Assembly: GCA_001970955.1 (NCBI GenBank)
Contig: MPUH01000394.1
Location: forward strand, 1 to 58,106
Source: Stentor coeruleus
Lineage: Eukaryota > Ciliophora > Heterotrichea > Heterotrichida > Stentoridae
Length of the DNA stretch: 58,106 bases
Direction of reading: 5' to 3'
Below the pieces are notes generated by a model. The model was not told the origin of the DNA. It made no database searches and saw only the letters and a list, made by a program, of their open reading frames with translations. Positions 50,287 through 58,106 of the stretch are shown here, in pieces. Positions within the stretch are counted from its first letter, which is position 1, and each line of letters starts with the position of its first letter. A program made the position numbers and the translations under genes.

Positions 50287-53200
50287 ATGGCAATATTATC
50301 GTTTTGGTTACAATTACTTACTGTATATGGAATTAGTATAGAAGACGGTATAATTTTGATAAGCACCAAAACTCCCTATGAAATGAGATCTCAGTTTTCA
50401 AATGCTGGGCTTATTTTAGACATTACCTTGAAATCATTTGATGAAATTTATACAAGTCTAGCAAATGAAGATTATCTTTTCATAGTAGATGTGACATGGG
50501 ATAAAAGCTATTTAGGTATACTTAATTCACTTTCAATGTCTCTTGGCATAGTTTATCTAACTTCATCATCAGAAATGACTAAATTTCCATTTAGAGTACC
50601 TCTCCTTAATATGGAAACTGAAGAAGCTCAATCCTTATTAGCTTTTATAAAATACCTTAAGATTGAAAATTTCGTAATTTTATCTTCATCAATTCAAAGA
50701 GACCAAACAGTATCAGATTTACTAACCCGCGAAACTCTTAAAAATTCTTACTCCCATATAACTTATTCTGATGAATTAACACAATCAGTTGCAGAAAACA
50801 TAATTGGAAGTATGATTAAAGCTAAAGGAATAAAAAATGTTGTTATAATAGACAGTTCAGATAGTCTTCAAATTATTGAAAAAGCAATACAAAGTAAAAA
50901 GTATATAAAACTAGGGACAATTGTTATATACTCTTCTACAAGTTTTTATCATGAACATATAGATGGGACTTTAAGCATTAAAGAATACATGTCAGAAAAT
51001 GCAGAAAACAAATACAAATTATTTCTTCATGTTTTAATAAATAAATTAACCAAAGCTGAAAACTATATTGAAAAAATTCTAAAATGCAAAGTGAATAAAG
51101 AAAATCTTTTATTAGCATTTTCTATATTTTACACTAATGAAACTTTATATACAATTACTAATGTTCAAAATGGAAAAGATGTCCCTATAGGGAAAATTAT
51201 TAAATCACAAATTAACAAAGAAGATACAAATTTTCAAGTTAATATTACTGATACAATTTATTATCCAGGAAATATAACAGAAATTACATCAATGAAAGCT
51301 AAAATCGTTATTTCTATAGCAAATGGTACTAACGACCCTTATAATACTTTTTCATATCAAGGATTTGCATATATGTACCTTGGGGCAAATTATGCAGTAT
51401 TTCGCAGTAATTTTTATAATGAAATTCCGAATTTCTACATCGAACTTTTCCCAACAGATTGTGGGATGTTTTGGTATGAACCTTTATGGTATAAAAACTG
51501 TTATGAACCTATACTTGATTCAATGGGTATAGCAATACTAACATCTTTTTACGGAGATGCTATAAAAGGAAACATTTTCACATTAAGAACTTTATCAAAA
51601 GTTATCCCTCAAATCTCTCCTTTAGGTATTGATTCAACTTTAGATAATAAAAATCTTTATCCAGAACTTGTAAAACTTGAATCTACATTAAAAAACTTTA
51701 TATCTTCAAGAATTATTACAATAATGAGTTTAGGATATACTGATATTATATATATTGCATCTAATGATTCTGAATATTTAAAAGAAAGATCTGAATTGTT
51801 TAGAACAATAATTCATTCATCAGGAATGAAAATTATAAATGATGAAAATCATATGCATATACAAAGCAATTATACAAGAGAAGATTTTGATAAATACATT
51901 GAGTTTTTTTATTATATAAAAAACACAAGATGTACTGTATTTTTTTTAGCAGTTTATTATAATGAAATGGTTATTGAAGCTTTATATGATGTTGGATTAA
52001 GGAAAGGTGACTTTTTTTTTATGCTTGCCGCTAATGTTGTAGAATTTTTAGATGGAATAGAAGAACCTTATGCTACAAAAAGAAGAGAACTTATAGAAGG
52101 ATCTTTAGTTATGTCATATAAAGAATATGTTGGAGATTTAGGACAAGAAATACAAAAAGAGTTAAGTGAAAAATATGAAGATATAAGTTTTATGTGTATG
52201 ACTTATGATACTGTTAGTGTTGTAAAAGAAGCTATTAAATATTTATTGTCTATAGGAGATGATTATGAAAATTATAATAAACTTATGAATGCTATAAGAA
52301 AAAACAAGTTTGTAGGGTGTTTAGGAAATGTGTATTTTGATAAAGAAGAAAATACAAGAGCTTCATCTCAGTTTATTATTAAACAAATCATTTATAATTC
52401 TACAACAAAATTATTCGATACAATTGATATTAGTTATTTAGATCGATTTTCATCTCAAATGTTTACATTTATCAATCCTTATGTTTGGCCAATTGGTTCA
52501 TCCCCTCCGAATTATCGTCTATACAATCCTTGTCCTTTTAATATTTATAATATTCAATCATCAAGTAAAGGTAAAACTGCCTTATATATTTTTTTATCAT
52601 TTTTTATCATATTGTCTTTAGTGGTTTGTATTTTAACATATTTCAAATCTGAAAAAAAGATAATCCCATTGACTGATAAAAAGTATATTTCATTTGAAGA
52701 TTATTTTTTTTTCCTTTACTTCCCTTTACAATTTTTTCAAATTATAGCAATGGGTCCAGATCAAGATGCTTACGTTTATTTTATCAATAATTTTCAAGCT
52801 TTTTTTTCTTTGGATTTTAATATATACTTAGATTTGAAATTTGAAAAGTTTTGGTTTATGTTTTATTGGGTTCTCACATTTACAGTCTTTTGGATTTTTG
52901 GATGTTTTTTATATTGGTCAAGATTAGGAAGAGTTATAGAAAAAACATGGTGGACTAGTTTTTTTGCTGAAATTAATAAGATTGTGATAATAATAGGTGG
53001 AAATATAGGATTTATACCTATAATTTCAATGCTTATGAATATATATATTTGTATAAACAGTATTGGTGAAAATATTACTGATTCTTATTTGAAATATGAT
53101 TGTACAACAATGTGCTATAAAGATACTCATAAATCAATGATTATATTAACAACTATAGTACTTATATTTTATATATCGTTAGCGATATATTTTCGTTCTT

Positions 53201-53730
53201 TATGGGAAAATGAACAAGAATCATTAAATGTTAAAACAAAAACTTCATATTTGCTGATATTAAGCTTTTCACAGATTGTCTTAGTTGTTTTAAATAAAAC
53301 TTTGAAAAATTACTCGCAAAATATACATGGAGTTGTATGTTGTATAATTATTACAGGGATGATTATAATAACTATAGTTTTCAAACCTTATAATTATATT
53401 AGAGCTACTATATCTCAATGTATAACATTTGTTTCAGCATTTTTTATTGTATTAAATGCTATTGTATTAAGAAACACAACTACAATTATTAATTGGCTTA
53501 TAATAAACAGCATTATCATTGTATTTGTGTTAATAGCTGGGATAATCATTATGAAAAAGTTTCCAGAAAAACTTTTTAGCGAAAAAAGGGTTGATATTTC
53601 TAGTCTTTTTATATTCCAGTTCTGTAATAATTATCATAAGTATTTAAAAGACTCAAAGTGTTTAAAAATTAATGCTATTGTAGACAAGTACAAAGTTATA
53701 GAACTATCAAGGAATTCAGAAGGAGAATAA
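50287..53730 (+). CDS. Receptor with two periplasmic-binding-like ectodomains and polytopic membrane domain
   Basis: Start is taken at MAILSFWLQLLTVYG, a good signal peptide (1-17); the frame is open a little upstream but without ATG. This gives 1147 residues. About 18-360 and 370-745 each have the alternating beta/alpha pattern of type 1 periplasmic-binding/ANF-receptor domains, for example CYEPILDSMGIAILTSFYG and IIYIASNDSEYLKERSELF. Around 762-1091 lie eight to nine hydrophobic helices, and a cytosolic tail of about 55 residues follows. The layout is like class C GPCRs (venus-flytrap plus seven helices) but with extra helices and no recognisable class C motifs. It is probably a surface chemoreceptor; the ligand is unknown. 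Many N-x-S/T sites are present in the ectodomain. Confidence 0.78.
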   Translation: MAILSFWLQLLTVYGISIEDGIILISTKTPYEMRSQFSNAGLILDITLKSFDEIYTSLANEDYLFIVDVTWDKSYLGILNSLSMSLGIVYLTSSSEMTKFPFRVPLLNMETEEAQSLLAFIKYLKIENFVILSSSIQRDQTVSDLLTRETLKNSYSHITYSDELTQSVAENIIGSMIKAKGIKNVVIIDSSDSLQIIEKAIQSKKYIKLGTIVIYSSTSFYHEHIDGTLSIKEYMSENAENKYKLFLHVLINKLTKAENYIEKILKCKVNKENLLLAFSIFYTNETLYTITNVQNGKDVPIGKIIKSQINKEDTNFQVNITDTIYYPGNITEITSMKAKIVISIANGTNDPYNTFSYQGFAYMYLGANYAVFRSNFYNEIPNFYIELFPTDCGMFWYEPLWYKNCYEPILDSMGIAILTSFYGDAIKGNIFTLRTLSKVIPQISPLGIDSTLDNKNLYPELVKLESTLKNFISSRIITIMSLGYTDIIYIASNDSEYLKERSELFRTIIHSSGMKIINDENHMHIQSNYTREDFDKYIEFFYYIKNTRCTVFFLAVYYNEMVIEALYDVGLRKGDFFFMLAANVVEFLDGIEEPYATKRRELIEGSLVMSYKEYVGDLGQEIQKELSEKYEDISFMCMTYDTVSVVKEAIKYLLSIGDDYENYNKLMNAIRKNKFVGCLGNVYFDKEENTRASSQFIIKQIIYNSTTKLFDTIDISYLDRFSSQMFTFINPYVWPIGSSPPNYRLYNPCPFNIYNIQSSSKGKTALYIFLSFFIILSLVVCILTYFKSEKKIIPLTDKKYISFEDYFFFLYFPLQFFQIIAMGPDQDAYVYFINNFQAFFSLDFNIYLDLKFEKFWFMFYWVLTFTVFWIFGCFLYWSRLGRVIEKTWWTSFFAEINKIVIIIGGNIGFIPIISMLMNIYICINSIGENITDSYLKYDCTTMCYKDTHKSMIILTTIVLIFYISLAIYFRSLWENEQESLNVKTKTSYLLILSFSQIVLVVLNKTLKNYSQNIHGVVCCIIITGMIIITIVFKPYNYIRATISQCITFVSAFFIVLNAIVLRNTTTIINWLIINSIIIVFVLIAGIIIMKKFPEKLFSEKRVDISSLFIFQFCNNYHKYLKDSKCLKINAIVDKYKVIELSRNSEGE

Positions 53731-56715
53731 AAATTATCATAAGCATTAATCTTAATTAGAATTTATCTTTTATTTACATGCTAATCAATAGCAAATTAAC
53801 TATTTTTCTTTGAATTTATTATTATTAATTAAAATTTTCCAATAGTAAATCGCCAAGATTCTAAAAAGCTACCAATATAATAAAAACTTGAGTTAAATCT
53901 GGCATCTGTATTGCATATTTCAGATTATTCATAAACTCGATCACCGCCTTAAGCAATTCATTTCATGGTATTAAATTCTGTCTTTAAGCAAAAAAATATC
54001 TTTTTAATGCTATAAAAAGTATTTCATCATGAAAATCTGTAGCCATATTTCTTTGTGTTCTTTGAATTTTACTTTAGTATTTGTTATGCATATGTTTATA
54101 ATAAAGTTATATATTGAATATGAACTTTTATTATGAAGACTGAGTTAAAAATTTATATGAAGAAATTCTTTTATATAAAACTTTGTCTTTGATTATAATT
54201 CAATGACTTTATTTACTATCTTCAGTGATACAGATAATTTATCATTATTTATATGTTATAGTTATTATTATCAAGAAGTCTCTTTACTTTTATTGTGTAT
54301 AATCGAAGAATATTATATAAACTTTGAAGAAAATTATAGTTTTTATAATACCTTTGGTCGTTTGAAGAACTTTAAACATGATTCTAGAGATAGGAACTGA
54401 GACAAATAATAATATTTTTTCGTGAAGATTTATTATGTGAAAGAATACTGTTCTACACAATTTTTTCAAGTTTTTTTAGCTAAGTTTTTAAAATTAGAGT
54501 ATTTTTTTTTTGGTTTATAATAAGATTATTTATTAAGAAAGTACAATATAACAAAAATATAAAATATAAGAACTTTGAGTTCCTATATCTTAATTTATTT
54601 AAATACTTGCTTGCGATGTTTAGCTTAAAGCTGAATAAATTATAACTTTAAATACTTAATATGGGTTTTGGATTGTAAAGATGCATTGAGAATCAGATGT
54701 AATAATGATAATGAAATTTATGTTTAATATTTACTAAGTATATTATGAGTATTTTAGTTTATGCTTTCGAAAATACTGAAAAATATACTAGTAATTTAAA
54801 GTTGATGATTGCATTATGCTTTAATTTAAGTAAAATTTTTCTGTTGTTTAAAGTAAAAGCATGGTTGAACTTATATCATGCATTTACTTCATCATATTTT
54901 CAAGTTTCTATGGTATATGCTTTAATTTGCACATAAAAAAACTTATAATTAAGCCTATACTATATAGCCTATTATGAAAATAATTTTTATTTTCACTACT
55001 ATTTGAAATGAAGGGGAAAATTATGCTGATTATTCAATAAAGACTATAAAAGTCCCTAATATTATATTGATATTAGAAATACTATAAAAATCCCTTTCAC
55101 TTTTCAAGGTTTTTTTCTTCATATTTGCTTTCTCATTTTTAGATAAAACAATATATATAAAAATAAAGCTAAAATCATCTTTAAAATTGCCTGATAATTT
55201 AGCAAATCTCAATAGCTATAAGAAATAAGATAATTATTAAAAATTGCAAGCTGATTCCAAAAATAATCATATTTTACTTGCTATCATTGAAATTTTAAAT
55301 ATAATTTGCCAATAATATTTTATCATATTACTTCTTTGCTTTCAATCATAAAAAGCTCTTAATGCTAAGATTTCCGCTTTTATACCTAACTTTATACTTT
55401 AATAGTAGGCAGAGAAGCAAGCTTTTACTAATGATCAGATTTTTTATTCCAAAAAACCCATTAGCGGCTAGCGTTAGGCATATCACGAAACAAGAAAACT
55501 TGAGAAAGCACTGAAAACTGCAGAGAATCACTAAAAATCACTAAAAATAAATTACTCAATCACTATGAATGCTACATTTCCTTACAAATTAACTTATGCT
55601 TAACTTTATAAAACTATAATAGGGTAAACTTAATTTGATAATTTGATATGCTTTCTTGATTTTTTCAATACCTTAGCTATGAGTATTTATATTCTCATAC
55701 CTTCTTTAGCCAAAAAAAAAGCAATAATCCTATTATCAATACTCAAGTCAGTGCCTTTAGAAAGATTTTTATAAAAAAAAAACACTGACGAAAAATTGGT
55801 TCTTGATGAGAAGATTACTATTTATACTTATTTATTAAACTCTTATTTAACTAATTTCACTTAAAAACTATATATTTCGCTGATAAAAAATTATCTTATT
55901 TGAATTTCCATTTTCTTAGTTACTATGGACTGATAATGAACTAAGAAAAAAGCCTTAAGATTTTATATTAAGTTAGGTATAAAGAACTTATTAAAGAGAT
56001 AATTTTCTGCAATACGCTAGAATTACTAAGAAGAGGTAAATGCATGGAAAATTTAGAAAAAATCAATTGAATATTTGTTCTAGATTCGTAAATGGAATGG
56101 TTCATTTAAAAATCTTTCAACTCATCATCAGTAATTCTTTATTCAAATCATTTGGTTTTTCCCTCAAAATTCTAAACAAGTCACCTTATTTCAACCTATT
56201 TTACTACATTTTCTTATAATCCTTTCTTAATATCAATTTTCCTAAGACAACTTCTCTAATGAGCTTTATCATGAAAATTAAACTCAACATAGCATTTAAA
56301 TGATCCAGCATTCTAAGATTAATCTATAAAAATATAATCATCCAAAAAGTTTTACCTTTTACTTTACTGTTTAAAAAAATATAACAATATAATAAAATCA
56401 CTTAAGTATGTAAATGGTTCCCACGTGTAATAACAATAATTATTATATAAAATCCTTTAGTAAAATTATTTCCAAAAAAAAATTACTATAATTTGAATAT
56501 AATACTTATATTATAAAATAATATTTAGCCGATAATACTTCTCAAAATTTACAATTTAGATGAAGAGAATTGCTGAAGCTTGAAAAATATCGATGTTTTA
56601 ACTAAAATTTAATAGTATTATAATATAAAATATTTTATCTTATTGACTATTCTAGATTAAATATGAACTATGCAAAATTGCAAAATAGTCTTACTAATGG
56701 TATTATAAGTAAATA
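53731..56715. other. 3-kb spacer, nothing recognised
   Basis: Longest spacer of the window. Short open frames at 54203-54400 and 54745-54936 (plus) have no recognisable features and are regarded as chance. No repeat or RNA gene was found. A moderately GC-rich stretch at about 55455-55490 is too short to interpret. Confidence 0.55.
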
Positions 56716-57795
56716 ATGATTGGGAATCGATTTGTTACAGATAAAGAAATTGGTAAAGGTAGCTTTGGTGTTGTTTATAAAGCTTGGGATAACCTTAAAA
56801 GTAATGAAGTTGCCATTAAGCTAAGTGATAAGAGCCATAAGAAAAGCTACTTGTCAGAAATGCAAGTCCTCTCTTGTATTTCTGGTAAAAAAGGTTTTCC
56901 AAAGTTGATTTGGAAAGGAGAGCATCAAGGACAGTTAGTTATAGTCTTAGAACTTTTAGGTGACTCATTGACTGCAAAACTAAAAAAAACTGTCATTTCT
57001 ACCAGTGAAGCATGCGACATCGGTATTCAAATAGTTGAAGCTATCGAAACACTTCACAAAGAATCATTTTTGCATCAAGACCTTAAACCATGCAATATAC
57101 TTATGGGACCAAAAGGTGAAAAAACATATAATTTAATAGACTTTGGCATATCCAGAAGCTTCATTGATAGACAAACAAGACATCATATACCCCTAAGAAC
57201 AGAAACTACATTTAAAGGAAACTTTGTATTTTGTTCCAACAACTTATTAAATGGTATCCAAGCAAGTCGACGTGATGATATTATTTCACTTTTTCTGATT
57301 TTATTTTTTATTATCAAAAAAGGACTTCCATGGATGAAAAATACAAAATCTATTCATGATATGCTGAGTAGTCGGATTTCAGTCAGTTGTTTTGAACTGA
57401 ATAAAGGGATTCCTTGTGAGATTGCTGAGTGTCTTGCTTATGCTCAAGGATTAAGTTACTATCAAAAACCTGATTATAAATGGATTGTAAATATGCTAAA
57501 TAGATGCAAGATNTGTTTTATTTTTGGTATTTCACGTCAAAAACCTGATTATAAATGGATTGTAAATATGCTAAATAGATGCAAGATTGCTTTGGAGCTT
57601 GAAAAAACAGATTTTTTACAAATAAAAAGATTGAAAGTTAAAAAACCTTTAAAAAAAAACGAAGATTACAAGGCAAAAAGTGAGTGCAAATCACGCAATC
57701 TTCTAGATTTTAATAGTTCTACTATTAAAGTTTTAGCCCCTGATTTTTCAGAAGAAATGAGACAGAAAATTGCTGTTTCTCGAAGATCTAACTAA
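56716..57795 (+). CDS. CK1-family protein kinase, with assembly-duplicated segment
   Basis: As given, 359 codons including one with an N; the real protein is probably 334. Kinase domain from residue 6: GKGSFGVV (13-20), Lys35 in AIK, HQDLKPCNIL (120-129) with Gln replacing the HRD Arg, DFG (142-144), and the CK1-specific region FKGNFVFCSNNLLNGIQASRRDD in place of APE. CK1 kinases act constitutively on acidic or primed sites. The Arg to Gln change in HRD removes the residue that usually contacts a phosphorylated activation loop, which CK1 kinases do not use, so activity is still possible. Residues around 253-269 (QKPDYKWIVNMLNRCK) are repeated 25 codons later because of the N gap. C-terminal tail basic. 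Confidence 0.85.
   Translation: MIGNRFVTDKEIGKGSFGVVYKAWDNLKSNEVAIKLSDKSHKKSYLSEMQVLSCISGKKGFPKLIWKGEHQGQLVIVLELLGDSLTAKLKKTVISTSEACDIGIQIVEAIETLHKESFLHQDLKPCNILMGPKGEKTYNLIDFGISRSFIDRQTRHHIPLRTETTFKGNFVFCSNNLLNGIQASRRDDIISLFLILFFIIKKGLPWMKNTKSIHDMLSSRISVSCFELNKGIPCEIAECLAYAQGLSYYQKPDYKWIVNMLNRCKXCFIFGISRQKPDYKWIVNMLNRCKIALELEKTDFLQIKRLKVKKPLKKNEDYKAKSECKSRNLLDFNSSTIKVLAPDFSEEMRQKIAVSRRSN
57462..57587. repeat. 51-bp direct duplication around single N inside CK1 gene (assembly scar)
   Basis: 57462-57512 and 57537-57587 are identical over 51 bp, and the N is at 57513. The offset is 75 nt, so the reading frame is kept and the artefact is easily missed. True sequence probably lacks 57513-57587. 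Confidence 0.88.
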
Positions 57796-58106
57796 AATCT
57801 TATAACAAAAAATGAATTTTATATTGTTAAAATAATATGAATTTTTAATAATCAATTCAAACTGGCTAACATTTAAGCTTAATATTCTTGGCGTTATCAT
57901 TGAGAAATTTCTTCTTACTTGATTTTTATAGAGACACACTTTCTTGTATAAACAAAATTTACTTTTCTTACCATTTACATTTTTATTATTTCGAAAAAGA
58001 ATTTCATGTTTAGTTTCAAGAAGAATTGATGGCAATAGAAAATATATCCATCAAGTATTTAGTTATTAAAAATTTATACAAAAAAACTAGACTTTTAATC
58101 ATATTT
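57796..58106. other. 3' flank of the kinase gene
   Basis: No gene was found. The minus-strand open frame at 57748-58035 overlaps the kinase end, lacks recognisable features and is taken as chance. Confidence 0.5.

Noticed and set aside
54203-54936. Two 60-65 codon plus frames in the 3-kb spacer
   Set aside because: Phe/Tyr/Leu-rich, no motif, lengths expected by chance in AT-rich DNA.
1-58106. TGA read as Trp (Blepharisma-type code) or all stops reassigned (Condylostoma-type code)
   Set aside because: Frames of over 1000 codons contain no internal TGA, TAA or TAG and use TGG for Trp; at least one gene ends sensibly at TGA.

Overview
The window looks like macronuclear DNA of a heterotrich ciliate, most probably Stentor or a close relative. 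It is AT-rich. Long frames close with TAA, TAG or TGA, and tryptophan is written TGG, so the standard code applies. Five frame-joining introns are each exactly 15 nt, start GTAA, end AG and carry A at position 10. That combination is known from Stentor. Species identity is an inference from these traits.

There are about 24 protein genes on both strands. The left third (1-20.4 kb) holds housekeeping and signalling genes: an unknown spliced gene, a small MGCC acyl-anchor protein, a MAP3K-like kinase, two four-helix membrane proteins, a CAMK/SNF1-type kinase, a METTL21-like methyltransferase back to back with a coiled-coil gene, the oligosaccharyltransferase subunit TMEM258/Ost5, a CaaX-ended protein, a BT1-type transporter and a dual-specificity pseudophosphatase. 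The middle (20.5-31.1 kb) has a 1371-residue PAS/multi-TM protein of the ciliate TmcB-like type, a SKP1-like protein, a VHS-like coiled-coil protein interrupted by an in-frame TGA, and a twin-CX9C protein.

The right half (31-54 kb) is dominated by membrane sensors. Three giant proteins fuse an N-terminal beta-propeller to an ankyrin-like linker and a six-helix TRP-like channel. Two of them are a same-strand duplicate pair and add a coiled coil plus three very regular C-x3-H/CxxC zinc modules. They are followed by a receptor with two periplasmic-binding-like ectodomains and a polytopic membrane domain. A tryparedoxin and a two-repeat Myb protein lie among them, and a CK1-like kinase closes the window.

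Spacers vary from 12 nt to 3 kb. Many show extreme strand asymmetry, nearly G-free or nearly C-free. Several long spacers contain protein-like frames broken mainly by stop codons, which I treat as possible gene relics. Three single-N positions are each flanked by an exact direct duplication (30, 104 and 51 bp). These are almost certainly unmerged contig overlaps, and one of them duplicates 25 codons inside the CK1-like gene. No tRNA, rRNA, CRISPR array or recognisable intact transposon was found.
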